A DNA stretch of 64,000 nt from Halichoerus grypus (Eukaryota > Chordata > Mammalia > Carnivora > Phocidae). Of this stretch, positions 32,346 to 44,429 are shown in pieces; positions within the stretch are counted from its first letter, which is position 1, and every line of letters begins with the position of its first letter. The notes under the pieces are model-generated. The model did no database searches and had not been told where the DNA came from. It worked only from the letters and a program-made list of their open reading frames with translations. The stretch spans positions 9,465,163 through 9,529,162 of the forward strand of contig NC_135719.1 of assembly GCF_964656455.1 (NCBI RefSeq), written 5' to 3'. The position numbers and the translations under genes are program-made.

Positions 32346-33244
32346 AATGCACTGATGGAATGTGTAATCAAAAAATCCTTGAAGACCCATGTAGACCATA
32401 ACAATATTCCAGCAATATTTTCTTCGTACCCTTTGATAGGCCAGGGTCAGAAGGCAGCGTTTAGGAACAAGGGCGGGGAGGAGCACCATCACTATCAGAT
32501 GCCATCGGGAAGTTGGAGGTTCGTGGGAGGACGGCAGAGCACCTGTGCCCGTGCCAGCCTTCTGGGCAGGTGTTGAGACCTTTGAGATGGGGCTTGAGCC
32601 GTCTTCGGGAGAACCTTTGTGAGATTCTGCCAACCACTGTGGTCCTCCAGGCACTGGACGTCACCAGTCGAGCCCTCCAGGCATGGGCTCCGGCAGACAT
32701 TGGCATGCACCTCATTGTTCAGATGGTCCCCTTTCGTGGTTATAATGTCAGGAAAGCTGTGAATAGTGGACAAAGGGACTTGCCGCAGACAGACTGAGCA
32801 CATCTGAGTCTCCCTTTGAGATGTCCCCAAGATGACTAGAAACACTGCGATGGGGGGCAGCGGCGGCTAGCGTTCCTGCCCGGGGAGATGAGTGGTTTAG
32901 GGCCTCTGTCATTTGGGCATAAGTGTAAGTGGGGTCTTATTTTGCAGTCACAGACCAAGGGACAGGAGCCCCCGTGGTGTATGAGTTCCATATGTCGCTG
33001 AATCTCTGCTTTCTGGAGCTGAAGGAGGTCAGTGCTCAGAACCCACATGATGAGAGAGTCCAAGGGATCCCCAGAGTGGACCGCAGGGATGTAGGGAATG
33101 GGTGGGCGTGCCCTGATCCCACGGGAGGTTTTCGTCCCTGAAGGTGGGTGGGCCCGAAAAACAGAATACAAACCGGCAGCTCTGAGAGCTTGCAGTGTTG
33201 GGTTGTGTTCAGAAAACATGGCCCAGACTCTGGTTTCCGGCCCC
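32346..33244. other. Unassigned sequence, no gene seen
   Basis: A splice-like arrangement (TTATTTTGCAG at about 32935-32945, GAGGTCAGTG at about 33026) bounds a roughly 80-bp segment with one open frame. With no partner exon or recognisable protein I do not call it an exon. Confidence 0.4.
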
Positions 33245-33345
33245 TTTGGTGGAAATTCCTATCTGTGTGACCTTGGACAAGTCACAATGTCTCTGAGTCT
33301 CAGTTGTTCCATCTGTAAGATGGGAATATTCTCTTCCTTGGGGCA
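33245..33345 (+). mobile_element. MIR SINE core
   Basis: 'CTGTGTGACCTTGGACAAGT' followed by CACAATGTCTC and 'CCATCTGTAAGATGGGAAT' closely match the MIR core. Confidence 0.8.
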
Positions 33346-33425
33346 AATAAGGGGAGAGGTCTGTTTCTCCAACCCCTCCTTGACCTCCAACACCTCTATA
33401 ACCTTTCTCTGCTAAGAATGATATT

Positions 33426-33625
33426 ATTTTTTTTTAAGATTTTATTTATTTATTTGAGAGAGAGAGAATGAGAGAGAGAGAAAGCACATGAGAGGGGGGA
33501 GGGTCAGAGGGAGAAGCAGACTCCCTGACAAGCAGGGAGCCTGATGCGGGACTCGATCCAGGGACTCCAAGATCATGACCTGAGCCGAAGGCAGTCGCTT
33601 AACCAACTGAGCCACCCAGGCGCCC
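33426..33625 (-). mobile_element. CAN-SINE, reverse orientation, with TSD
   Basis: TSD AAGAATGATATT at 33414-33425 and 33626-33637. It has a well-preserved 'GCCACCCAGGCGCCC' head, suggesting low age. Confidence 0.95.
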
Positions 33626-33637
33626 AAGAATGATATT

Positions 33638-34184
33638 CTGAGTGCCCAGGCTTCACAGCTCCGGGAAGACCCCAGAGCAGCATCCCAGTAGTAACCTCAG
33701 TGCCACGATCCCTCCTCCCACAAACTGTGGCCAGTGGGATGGGGCTGGGGAGGTGGGGGGGCAGCTGCTCCTGAGACCCTTCTTCCAGCATGTTCTCATT
33801 TTGCATCTGGCCAACGGCTTCCCCATGCCTGCCCAGGCACCAGCAGCCCCTCTCCTTTCCAGCCCCGAGAAGAGAAGCCCCATGAAAGGACCAGCTTTGC
33901 CATTAGCCACTCCAGCCCCCACCGCCTGGGGTACACAAGGGTCACCCCCTTTGGGATACAATTCAGCCCCTAACATCGCATAAGCAAGAAACATTCTCTG
34001 TTCCTCTAAGGCAGTTTTTCAATTATCTCTCAGGCACCCTGATGTATAGAAAAGGTACAACGTCTTGTGGCTCTGGGTGCAGAAGCAAGGGCAGGAACCA
34101 CACCTCATCCCGGGACCTCCAGGCAGTTCTCAAACTCTGCACAGGGTTAACAGTGAGATCTGGAAAAGGAATAACAGCTGTGTT
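33638..34184. other. Unassigned sequence, no gene seen
   Basis: Frames of about 113 residues run on both strands across 33.64-33.99 kb with no domain. No repeat family is recognised. Confidence 0.4.
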
Positions 34185-34335
34185 TCTTGAGCATTTAGTA
34201 CAGACCAGGTGATATTCTAAAAGCAAGAATGCATTAACTCTCATAACCCATGAGGAACTATCCTTCCGTTTTACAGATGAGAAGGGGAGCACAGAGGAGA
34301 AAGTCACTTCCCTGGAGCCCAGGACCCGTGCTAAG
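34185..34335 (-). mobile_element. MIR SINE, reverse orientation
   Basis: 'CATTAACTCTCATAACCCAT' and 'CGTTTTACAGATGAGAAGGG' match the reverse complement of the MIR core. Confidence 0.7.
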
Positions 34336-34724
34336 GTGCCTCAGAGAGCTCCCCAGAAGTGGTGAAGAACAACCAAGTATACCGGATTACCACACCATCG
34401 AATCTAATGACAATGATGATGGTGGTGGAGGTGGTGATGGAGAAACTTAATCCCTCAACGTCCTGCAGCGAATGGCTGGGTCCTCTAAACACTTTCCTAT
34501 CTTCATTTCATTTTACGAGTCCTATTAGAAGTGCTTTTGGTTGTAAGACATCTCTCATGTGAATGATGAAGGAATTAACCCTTTCCTGTGCAGACCCCCC
34601 CCCCCTTTACTCAGCCATTCAGAGGAGTGTGAGCGACAGACAGAATAAGAAAACGTTTGATAAAGGCATGACCTAGGCACTCAGTAAATGTTAGCAGAAC
34701 ACCGTGGGGCTTTTCAAACTGTCG

Positions 34725-34860
34725 GTTCTGGCTGTGATTCTGCACCACCATATGCTATCTGACACGTCAGACAAACAACATGAATTCTCTGAGCTTTGGT
34801 TTCCTTATCTATAAAGCAGGGGATCCCATGGCATGGGGGGGAGGGGTGCCCACATTAAAT
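34725..34860 (+). mobile_element. MIR SINE fragment
   Basis: 'GGCTGTGATTCTGCACCACC' and 'GAGCTTTGGTTTCCTTATCT' followed by ATAAAGCAGGGG match the MIR order. A further L2/MIR-like end, 'GCACTCAGTAAATGTTAG', lies just upstream at about 34678. Confidence 0.62.
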
Positions 34861-35814
34861 GAAACCTGGAACAGGGTAGGAATTTGGTATGCATGAGTGT
34901 CCTTCTATACCCTGAGGTTCCTGGATAGACCATCAACAGGGGGCACTGTTTGGTCTGGGGTCACTCCATCTGGGAAACTTCCAATGTACTTTCTTGGCTG
35001 CTTTTGTCTTGTGGGTAGAGGGGCTGGGGACTCTGAACCAAGGTCAGATTATCCCACCTGTGGGCGCCTGCCCTGCTGGGGACAGAAACAGATCCCTCTG
35101 AAAGTGCAATTAAGCATCATTTGCATTTCTTATAGAGAACAGATGCTCATTTCCATTGCGAAACATTCCCATATGGCCTGGCCTTGTTGCAATTTCCATC
35201 AAGGGCTGGTCTTGAATTTTACAATTAAAGGTGTCCCTTGGCCACTGCCAGAAGAGGAGCTGAGTTTCCATTTGGCCCCAGAGTTCCTTTGTTTGTCTCA
35301 GACAGGAAAGAAGCCAGCCCTCCCCGGCCCAAAGTCCCTGCTAGCTCTCCCTCACATTCTCACTGGGGGAAGGGATGGGCTCTGTGCTCCAAACCCCGCG
35401 GCGCAGTCTCATCTCTGGACGTGGAATCCCACCCGGGGAAGCCAGCATTTGCAGGTAACCACAAGCAACACTTTGCCCGCCTCCCGGCAGTCCCCATGCT
35501 TTCCTACTTGCCAAGAACTGTTCCCCTAACTGCCAGGCCAGCCTGCTGGGTGGGCTTCCCTGGTGAGAACTGAACCCTGGGTGTGCCTTGTGTGTTTTTT
35601 GAGTGGTGGCCATGGGAGGGCGCCTGTTCCCCTCCTGTCCCGTGCAATCCCGTCCTCCCTAGGAGCCTCCAGATGCTAACTGTTATGCCCCCAGGCTGTG
35701 CCCTGCATCAGGGACTGGCCTGCCCACCCAAATAGCATCACAGGTACCCCCCTGAGCTTTGTCTTCTATCACACGATTGTCTCCGAGTCCCATTCCCTCA
35801 GGACCTCGCTGGGC
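34861..35814. other. Unassigned sequence, no gene seen
   Basis: A 210-residue open frame starts at 34897, but its composition is unremarkable and an alternative frame competes for its second half. I do not regard it as coding. Confidence 0.4.
34933..34946 (+). promoter_or_regulatory. Weak CTCF-like motif
   Basis: TCAACAGGGGGCAC shares the AGGGGGC heart of the CTCF core but matches only about 11 of 14 positions. Confidence 0.3.
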
Positions 35815-35945
35815 TCTGAATACATTCACTGGCTGTGTGACCTGAGTATACGACTCACCCTGTCTGAACCCCAGGCTCTTTAAATGGAAATTGGGGGTGC
35901 TAACCCCCACACTGTGGGCCGCTATGATGATTCCGTGACATAACA
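35815..35945 (+). mobile_element. MIR SINE fragment
   Basis: 'CACTGGCTGTGTGACCTGAG' and 'TTTAAATGGAAATTGGGGGT' match the MIR core with moderate divergence. Confidence 0.65.
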
Positions 35946-37651
35946 AATAGAAAAGTCTCCTTCCCCTTCGCTGGGTGGCAGGAGAGCTCCAGGATGGGAT
36001 GAACCTTGGGACAAGTTTCTTACCTCTGCCCCCTCCCCCACCCCATCACCAAGGAACTCTCCTGCCCCAACCCTGTAGATCACAGAAAAACTGAGCTGAG
36101 ATCCCCCCTCTAAGGACTGGGTTTGATGGAGAATCCCTTCCTGCTGCCAGGACCCAGTGGCTTCCCAGAAGTTGACTTAACAAGACCTGGGGTACCATGT
36201 TGGTAGCTCATTTAGAGGTTCTAGCACCTGGATGGAGGCCACAAAGATTTGGTGGATCTTTGCATTTAGCCATTGTTTAACACATGATTTTATGGCGTTA
36301 AACCAATGGCCCTGCTCAGAACCACCCTTTCACACTCTTCTCCCAGCTAAAAGGTTAGTGAACGGGATTTTTTGCTATGGGACCTACAGGGAGGGCATCT
36401 GAGGGGCCCTAGCCAAGAAAACTAGCTGGTGTCATCTTGGAGCCCGTTCTATGGGCTCACAGCAGTGAAGCATGTGTGTTCTTTTATGAGTCTCTTAAAA
36501 CCACCTGTCAGACAGCCTCTTCTGAGGTTATGGAGCCATCAGGAGGGCTGGGCTGATTTTTGCCCTTTGTGCTACGACGTCAGATGCACAGTGGGCAGAT
36601 CAGAACATTGGTGGGATGCTACATTCTGGCACTTCCAGCCAGACTTTGCCTACCATACATGGATGGGTATTTAGGAGTGATCTAAAAAGTCTGGTGGAAA
36701 GAGCCCCAAGTCATTTGGGATTTTGGAAACATAAGTTTGCCAAGTGTAGCTGACGCTGCTGGTTGCCCACTCAGCATGCATTCCTCGCCCACCCTCCTTT
36801 CCTCTTAATTCAGAACAGGCATCTGCCCTCCTTCACTCAGCCTTGTGCTTCTAGGGGGGTTCATGTCAGCCCAGGCTGAGGGGTGAGTCCTGATAAGTCT
36901 CAGTCAATCATGGGTTCCCAGAACCCTTGTTGGCAATGGATTTAGATATGGGCACATGTCGTATTTCTGGTCAACAAGACACAAGGGGAAAGTCTGCTAG
37001 CAGACTCCTGGGAAAGTTTCCTTCACCCTTATAAAGATACCTAAATAAGATATAGCCTTTTCCTGCCTCAGGAGCTTGTGACTGAATATGATGTCTGGAC
37101 CCGCACCAGCCACCCTGTGAGCACAGAGGGACTCTAGCCTAGGAGTGGTTCAGACACACAGAAGTGTGCAGAGCCCAGAGAAGCAGAGAACTGGAGCCCG
37201 GTGTCCCCCTGGGCTTGTCCTGCCTATGACAAGGGTCCTGTAGGCACCCTCATGATATACCGTGTATGCTTGGTCAAGTCTCCCTGGTCCTCATTTTCTA
37301 CGATGTATAAAAACAGTTTGTTTTCCTCAAGCTACCCTGAAGAGAACACTTCCATGGTTGATAAATATGGCGCCCACCCATACTGGGGCATATAGAAAAA
37401 GATCTTATCTCTTGACTTATGGTGAAAACTAATAGAATTGTAACAATAGGATTCTGTATTATTTTATTCATATTTAAAATTCCTTTGGTTGCATTTACAG
37501 TCACCCAACTCGGACTAGGCTTACACACAAATGAGGATTAATTATAAGAATATGGACCTGTCTCCCAATGCTCAAAGCTTGGGGTGTGATTTGGTCTTAC
37601 GAACACATTCAAATCCAGGTTCCAGATGCCACCAAACTACCCCCCTCTGTA
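35946..37651. other. Unassigned sequence, no gene seen
   Basis: About 1.7 kb without a SINE. The part 36740-37200 has an old-repeat texture, but I cannot name a family. Confidence 0.38.
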
Positions 37652-38336
37652 CTGTGTTGAACAGTGTCTGAAAACTTTGTACCTACCTGGAACTTCAGGT
37701 GACTTTATCTGGAAATAGGGTCTTTGCAGATGTGATTGGTTAAATTAAGATGAAGTCATACTGGATTAGGGCAGGCTTTCAGAGCAATGACTGGTACCCT
37801 TATAAGAAGACATGCAGAGGGGTGCCTGGGTGGCTCAGTCGGTTAAGTGTCCAACTCTTGGTTTAGGCTCAGGTCATGATCTCACAGGTTGCGAGATTGA
37901 GCCCTGCATCAGGCTCTGTGCTCAGCGAGGAGTCTGCTTGAGATTCTCCCTCTCCCTCTGCCCCTCTCCCTACTCACAGGCTCTCTCTCTCTAAAAATAA
38001 ATAAATAAATCTTTAAAAAGAAGAAGAAGACATGCAGAAAGACATAGAGAAATGTGATGTGAATACACAGGAGAGAATGCCACATGATGGCAGAGGTAGA
38101 GATATTGACGTGGTATGTCCACAAGGCAAGAAATGCCAAGGATTGCCAACAGCCACCAGAAGCTAGACAAGAGGCAAGGAAGGACCCTCCCTTCGAGCTT
38201 TCAGAGGAAGTATGGCCCTGCCACCATCTTGATTTCAGGCTTCTAACCTCCACAACTGTGAGAGGATACATTTCTGTTGTTGGAAGCTACCGAGTTTGTG
38301 GTCATTTGTTATGGCAGCCCCAGGAAACTACTATGT
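37652..38336 (+). mobile_element. MLT1-type MaLR LTR relic, split by a SINE
   Basis: 'GGAAATAGGGTCTTTGCAGA', 'GGTACCCTTATAAGAAGACA', 'TTCTAACCTCCACAACTGTG' and the end 'GGTCATTTGTTATGGCAGCC' match MLT1 LTRs. No retroviral genes adjoin it. Confidence 0.8.
37819..38023 (+). mobile_element. CAN-SINE inside the MLT1 LTR, with TSD
   Basis: TSD AAGAAGACATGCAGA at 37804-37818 and 38024-38038. It is the older 'AACTCTTGGTTT' type. It therefore inserted after the LTR. Confidence 0.95.
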
Positions 38337-40724
38337 ATGCCTTCTACTCGTCTTGGTTATGTGGGCTTCTCTTTTCCTCTGGCGACAGACCAACCCCTGT
38401 CCTCCTTAATGGAGCTGCCATACAGCGACATACCAAATAGCTGCCAATCCCTTGCAGATTTGACACTTGTTGATCAGGCTTCCAGAAAGAGGGGTAGTAC
38501 TCTCTGCCTCCCAAATTGAGTTTTCTGAGAAAGAACTCTAATTGGCCCAGCTTACCTTGGGAGATAAATCTGGGAGACCAATTACTTGTGGCCATAGCAA
38601 AAGTGATAACCACACCAGGATGGTGGTTCCCAAAGTAGCCATGTGGAGGGGGAAAGGGTGAAAAAAGGGGAATTTCTAGAGTAACAAGTGTCCACTGCAG
38701 ATACTCTAAGTCCTTATTCCATAAATACTGGCCTCCCTGGACCATATGAATCTGTCCTTTTGTGTTTTCATGCGTATCTATCAATAAACAATGGGGTAAA
38801 AAAGGAGAACGAAGAAATGAATCTTAAAAAGCCAGAATTCTAGGCTGAGCAATGAAAGACTTGAGCAAAGTCAAAGAAAAGATGGACACCAGTGTTCTGG
38901 AAGTTCTAAAGGCACAATGTTGAGTACATAATTCAGTTGTCCCTACCCCGTCCTGTCTGCCTAGAATGGTGAATAGATGGCATTCAGCTCTGTGCAAAGG
39001 GGATATGTAAGAAGTGGCGAAACAAAATTGTGCTCTTGCTTCCATCTTTGTCTCTGCAGACATTTCCCAGTTACAGTGGGGAACCTGAGGCAGGTTATCA
39101 GAGGTTCGGTGGTGAATCAACTTTGTCCAATTTCATTGTTTCTGGCAAAGACAAAAGCCCATGATAAAAACTGAGTAGATACAGATAGAGAAACACCCAA
39201 AATATGCTCACGTTTGTCTTAGAAATTCTCAGCTACATCTGCATAGAAATGGCTGAAGCAAGTCTTGAGAGGCTGGCCGGTTAATATTTCTACAAGGAAC
39301 ACTTCTGTGATGTGCTGAGGGGTAAGAAACTTTTAACAACTTCTTGGCCATCTTCCTGGATCACTGGGTAATAACCCCTGCTGATGATGGCTCATAAAAT
39401 CCCTATATACAAATTTCACGATTTTGACTATAGAACCATTACCACAAACTTTCCTGTCTGGCAACCCACATTGCTTATAAATAACTGGTGCTGGGCCTTG
39501 GTTGCTGAAGGGAAGTTTTGAGATGGGAATGAGAACTACCTTCAGCCCTTTAGAAAAGTCAAGTTTTTCCCCAGGTATGTTCCTGCATAATCGGTATGTT
39601 TTTAAAAGATACTCTAGGTCACTTCCTGTGGTCCAGTAAGTTCCTTTGGTGGGGTTTCTAAAGTGGCCTCCAGGAATCATCAATTTCAGCCTTTTCCATG
39701 CAGACCAATTCTGAGAGAGAACATAGATGCCTTCCTATCAATAATTGCCCCAATACTCTGCTACAACGTGGCCAAGATAATGTGGTAAAAACCTACTGAA
39801 ATGACAACAGGTTTCCCCCATAAAATGCATCCTTTGTGGGCAGATAATTCATATTCATTAGTGAATAGTTTACATTCTTTGGGCAGTTTCTCTCTTGGTC
39901 ACCCACTCAACACCAAGTTGAAGACACAATCTGATCTCGAATCACACAGGCAGCACTGTGAAATTTCATTCTCTCTTCAAAGGAGAAGGAGGTAAGCCTC
40001 CCTGGATCCCAGCATCCTGTGGAGCTGGGGGAGCCCACTCTGAGAGTTGACACCCCCCCCACCGCCCCCACCCCCCGATGCTCTGAGCCCAAGGCCAAGG
40101 AGCACCCCTTTTTAGTAAACGTAACATGGTTCAGCAATGGCTACCATTTGTAAAGACAAAATACAAAAGAAAATGAGTAGCCCTGGGAAGGCTTCAAGCA
40201 CTTGCTTTAAGTTTTAGTAGGTTCAGCATAGACCGTGCATGGCTTTCCCTTAAGAGCTGGGAGCCCTTGAACAGTAGTCATGGCAGAAGTAAAAACAGGA
40301 AGTCCCATGGATTGTTTGTTTTTTCCTCTTATTCTCCACTTCTGTGTCTGACATATCTCAGTGATACCTGGCATCCTGAATTAGTTCGGGGTGGTCTTCC
40401 TCTGTTGACCTCATCCTTGAAACACAGGGCTACGCCCTTGGACTCCTAGAAGGAAGGGGATCGTTACAGCATCAGGAAAATTCAGGAATGACAGGGATTC
40501 CTGAAAGTCTCCAAAGACCCATGATTGGGCATCTGTAGATAAGCTTGGACAAGGTCAAGTATTGCAATATCGGCCTCCTCCCAACAAAGACAAGAGGGTG
40601 CTCACTAAGCCCCAGGCGTCTGACATGGGTGCTGCTTTCATCCAGCATCTATAGATTTCCCCCAATGACCCCAGAATCTTTAAGCTCAAAGAATCCCAGC
40701 TCCTCTGCAGACTCTCTGTGGGAA
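38337..40724. other. Unassigned sequence, no gene seen
   Basis: About 2.4 kb with no SINE or L1. A C-rich block at about 40050-40076 could form a G-quadruplex on the minus strand. Frames of about 100-146 residues lack recognisable domains. Confidence 0.42.
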
Positions 40725-40858
40725 ACTTGAGCAGCCTCAGTTTCTTCATCTGTAAAATGGGAATAATGATTGTATCTACTCTATAAGGTTGTTGTGAGGT
40801 GGGAAAATATGTGTTAAACATTTAGCCCAGCACTAGGCAGATGGTAAATGCCCAATAG
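40725..40858 (+). mobile_element. MIR SINE 3' half
   Basis: 'CAGTTTCTTCATCTGTAAAA', 'AAGGTTGTTGTGAGGTGGG' and 'CAGCACTAGGCAGATGG' match the MIR core and 3' part in order. Confidence 0.85.
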
Positions 40859-41814
40859 AGGCATCCCCTGCTCTTTGAAAGTTTGCATTATGCTACTTTA
40901 TTTTTATTTATTTATTTATTTATTTTATTTATTTGACAGAGAGAGACACAGTGAGAGAGGGAACACAAGCAGGGGGAGTGGGAGAGGGAGAAGCAGGCTT
41001 CCCGCTGAGCAGAGAGCCCGATGTGGGGCTCGATCCCAGGACCCTGAGATCATGACCTGAGCCGAAGGCAGACGCTTAACGACTGAGCCACCCAGGCGCC
41101 CCTATGCTACTTTATTTTTAAGAACAACCTGCCCTGGGACCTGTTTTTGCTAAACAAGGAAACTAAGATGATTTTTGCTTTTACAAAAAAAAGTGAAAAG
41201 CAAAAACAATGTTCAGTGTTTGTTTTGCAGGGAACCACTATAGACGCAGGGCGCGCGAGGAGCAGGAGAGTGGCGCCCCCGAGCGCCTTCCCCCGGAACT
41301 ACACTCAGCATGTCAAAGTCAGCCTCCAGCGCTTTGAACTGTGTCCCTGAGCAGCTGTGCTTAATTTTCTATTTATTTTCTGCATCCGTTAGCAAGGTCT
41401 TTCCTAAGGTATCAGGAAAGCCTAAGAGAGGTGACTTTTTGGGTCTGGGAACACTAAAAACTTTTCCCATATAAATTAATAGTAATTGCTTCTTTGCTGT
41501 ATGCCATTTTGACTTACAAAGGTTTCATAGGAATGCTCTACTTCCAGATACTGGGGGAGACCTATATATAGAAGAAATAGAAAAGACAATTACTAGTGCG
41601 AGTATTGTAGACCATTGAGTACCTTATGGTGACACCGTTAGGGATCGATCAAGGATTTGTAATCTGAAGTTCCTGGCTCCTTAGAGGAACTTACTCAAAT
41701 TTTATGCAAAATTGTATGTTTATGGGCATTTTCCTGGGGAGAAGTCATAAGCTTTCACCAGATTCTCAGATTCTCTGCTCTGGAAAAGGCTAAGAACCAC
41801 TGTAGTTTCCTTTT
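40859..41814. other. Unassigned segment with a short GC burst, possibly an old repeat
   Basis: Around the SINE at 40907 the sequence 'TGATTTTTGCTTTTACAAAA' is followed by AAAAGTGAAAAGCAAAAAC, an imperfect inverted repeat. A CpG-rich burst (about 41245-41300) follows, then AT-rich DNA. The pattern resembles a dispersed mammalian repeat I cannot name. No coding gene is seen. Confidence 0.4.
40907..41102 (-). mobile_element. CAN-SINE, reverse orientation, with exact TSD
   Basis: TSD TATGCTACTTTATTTTTA at 40889-40906 and 41102-41119. It belongs to the subfamily with 'GAGGGAACACAAGCAGGGGG' (reverse of the GTGTTCCCTC block). Confidence 0.96.
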
Positions 41815-41878
41815 CTTAAAAAGAAAGCCCTTCATCTCACACCCAGTGGGATAACTGCTATCAAAAAACACAAACCCA

Positions 41879-42066
41879 TGGGGCTCCTGGGTGGCTCAGT
41901 TGGTTAAGTGTCTGCCTTCGGCTCAGGTCATGATCCCGGGGTCCTGGGATCGAGTCCCAGGTCGGGCTCCCCGCTCAGCGGGGAGCCTGCTTCTCCCTCT
42001 GCCTCTGCCCCCCTCTCTCTCTGTCTCTCATGAATAAATAAATAAAATCTTTAAAAAAACACACAC
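41879..42066 (+). mobile_element. CAN-SINE with exact TSD
   Basis: TSD AAAAAACACAAACCCA at 41863-41878 and 42067-42082, inside the old L1. Confidence 0.96.
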
Positions 42067-42408
42067 AAAAAACACAAACCCAAAAAACAAACAAACAGAA
42101 AATAGCAAACGTCGACAATGGGGAGAGATTAGATCTCTTGTGGTGGTGACCGGAAAATGGTGCAGCTGTGTGGAAAACACTATGACGGTTCCTCAAAACA
42201 TTATCACAGAATTACCATCTGACCCAGGAATGCCACTTCTGAGTACATATCCCAAAAGAACTGAAAGCAAGGTCTCAAAAAGATATTTGTACCCCAAGCT
42301 CATAGCAGCAGTATTCACAATAGCCACAATATGGAAGCAACCCAACTGTCCCTCAGTGGATGTGTGGATTAACAAAATGTAGTAGGTGCAAACAATGGAA
42401 TATCATTC

Positions 42409-43002
42409 CATTGGTCTGCTCAGGCTGCCGTCACAAAATACCATAGAATGGGTGGCTTCTATAACACTAATTTATTTTCTCATAGTTCTGGAGGCAGGTT
42501 TCTGGTGAGAGGTCTCTCCCTGGCTTGCAGAAGGCCGCCTTCTCACTATGTCCTCATGTGGCCTTTCCTTGGTGCATGTGCACGCATGCACAAACACACA
42601 CAGAGGCTGAGCTCTCTGGTGTCTCTTCTTATAAAGACACTAATCCTGGGGCACCTGGGTGGCTTAGTTGGTTAAGCATCTAACTCTTGATTTTGGCTCA
42701 GGTTGTGATCTCAGGGTCATGAGATCGAGCCCTGCGTCAAGCTCCACGATCAGCAGCTGCTTCTCTCTTTCTCTCCTTCTTGCTCTGCTCCTCCCCCAGC
42801 TCATGCACTCTCTCTCTCTCTCTCCCTTCTGAAATAAATAAATATATATATATATATTTTTAAAAAGGACACTAATCCTATCAGATCACAGTCCTACCCT
42901 CATGATTTCATTTAACCTTAATTACTTCCTTACTTCAAACATAGCCCCACTTGGGGTTGGGGGTGGACATACGAATTTAAGGGACACACTCAGTCCATAA
43001 CA
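42409..43002 (-). mobile_element. MLT1-type MaLR LTR, reverse orientation
   Basis: The reverse complement starts TGTTATGGACTGAGTGTGTC, as MLT1 LTRs do, and contains 'CTCACATGAGGACATAGTG'-like and 'CCAGAACTATGAGAAAATAA'-like segments. The flanking pentamers ATCAT and ATTAT fit a retroviral 5-bp TSD with one change. It is a solitary LTR, itself split by a SINE. Confidence 0.8.
42648..42863 (+). mobile_element. CAN-SINE inside the MLT1 LTR
   Basis: TSD AAAGACACTAATCCT (42633-42647) and AAAGGACACTAATCCT (42864-42879). The tail includes a short TA run. Confidence 0.94.
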
Positions 43003-43016
43003 ATTATTCATCTTTT

Positions 43017-43223
43017 TTTTTTTTTTTTTTTTTTTAATTTTTTTAAAGATTTTATTTATTTATTTGAGAGAGAGAGAGAGAGCACATGAGAGGGGGGAGG
43101 GTCAGAGGGAGAAGCAGATTCCCTGCTGAGCAGGGAGCCCGATGCGGGACTCGATCCCGGGACTCCAGGATCATGACCTGAGCCGAAGGCAGTCGCTTAA
43201 CCAACTGAGCCACCCAGGCGCCC
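43017..43223 (-). mobile_element. CAN-SINE, reverse orientation, at the LTR/L1 junction
   Basis: TSD ACAATTATTCATCTTTT at 43000-43016 and 43224-43240 spans the join between the MLT1 LTR and the L1, so this SINE is younger than both. Confidence 0.96.
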
Positions 43224-43684
43224 ACAATTATTCATCTTTTAAAAGGAAGGAAATTCTAGCAGAGGCAACAATATGGATGAATCCTAAGGACATTATGCTA
43301 ACTGAAATAAGCCAGTCCCAAAGACAAATAGAGCCTGGTTCTACTTCCAGGAGGTAACTGATAGTTAAATTCAGAGAGACAGAAAGTAGGATGGTTGCCA
43401 GGGGCTGGGGGTTGGGGGGAAGAGGGAATGGGGAGTTATTTAATGGATACAAAGTCTCAGTTTTACAAGATGAAAGGAGTTTTGGAGATTGGTTGCACAA
43501 CAATGTGAATGCACTTAACACCACTAAACGATATATTTAAAAATGGGTAAGATGGCAAAGTTTATATTATGTGTATTTTACTAAAATTAAAAAAATACTA
43601 AACAAAGAAATAAAGCCCACTGAAAGCATTGTTCAATTCTTGCCCCAACTAGAGTACCGAGGAGTAGAAGAGCATAAAACTTGA

Positions 43685-43862
43685 GGGGCACCTGGATGGC
43701 TCAGTCAGTTAAGCACCTGTCTTCGGCTCAACTCATGATCCCACAGGCTCCTTGCTCAGTGGGGAGTCTGCTTCTCCCTCTACCTCTGCCTTTCCCCCCC
43801 TCCACCCGTGTGCTCTCTCTCTTTCAAATAAATAAATAAAATGTTAAAAAAAAAAAAAAAAA
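43685..43862 (+). mobile_element. CAN-SINE with TSD
   Basis: Flanks AGAGCATAAAACTTGAG (about 43669-43685) and AGAGCATACACCTTGAG (43863-43879). The middle is shortened ('ATGATCCCACAGGCTCCTTG'). Confidence 0.93.
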
Positions 43863-43879
43863 AGAGCATACACCTTGAG

Positions 43880-44429
43880 ATGAGCTAGACCTGGGTTCCC
43901 CTCTGAGTTTCCAATAGACCTGAGCATGAACTTGAACAATCTTCAAAAATGTTCTTAAACCAAAACATACATTTTATCTTTCAAGTGACTAAATCTTATT
44001 GAATGCCAGATTTCCTAAAGACTTCTTTGGGCCTCTATCCACAAATTTCCTTAGTCAGGCTGTTTTGACAGTCCCGGAATGTGTCCCCCAGCCCACACTA
44101 GACTTGGTAACCTGAACTGGCCCATGAATATTTGGGAGTGTGTATTCTCTCTGCTCTGCATGTATATTCCAGATAGCATTTCACAAAGAGACATCAAATC
44201 TGGTTTCAAAAATGAAGAGCAACATCACCCCATTGTCATTAAACTTGCTGAGTTTGTTCTCCAAAAAGGTACTTCACGTGGCTAATGCTGACACCCAGCA
44301 AAGATCCTGTTGGCTCTTTAGACACATCTGGCCCAAGTCCATAAGAGAATCAGTGATGTCTTCCCCGGGCTATTGGTTTCACATCGGGGAATAGCTGGAA
44401 TTCACCCCACGAGACGTTCAACATGGAAG
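43880..44429. other. Unassigned sequence
   Basis: No gene or repeat recognised. Confidence 0.38.

Larger units (their letters stand above)
41815..43605 (+). mobile_element. Old LINE-1 3' part, interrupted by an LTR and three SINEs
   Basis: ORF2 C-terminal relics lie at 41815-41878 and 42067-42408 ('AGCAACCCAACTGTCCCTCA'). The element resumes at about 43224 ('TTATTCATCTTTTAAAAGGA') and ends at about 43605 ('ATTGGTTGCACAACAATGTG' region and A-rich end). Removing the inserted MLT1 LTR and SINEs restores the expected L1 order. Confidence 0.83.

Noticed and set aside
32946..33028. Possible exon with TTTTGCAG acceptor and GAGGTCAGTG donor
   Set aside because: No partner exon, no recognisable peptide and no support beyond common splice-like sequences.
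34897..35529. 210-residue open frame on the + strand
   Set aside because: It shows no domain, signal peptide or biased composition. A second + frame and a minus frame are open across the same DNA.
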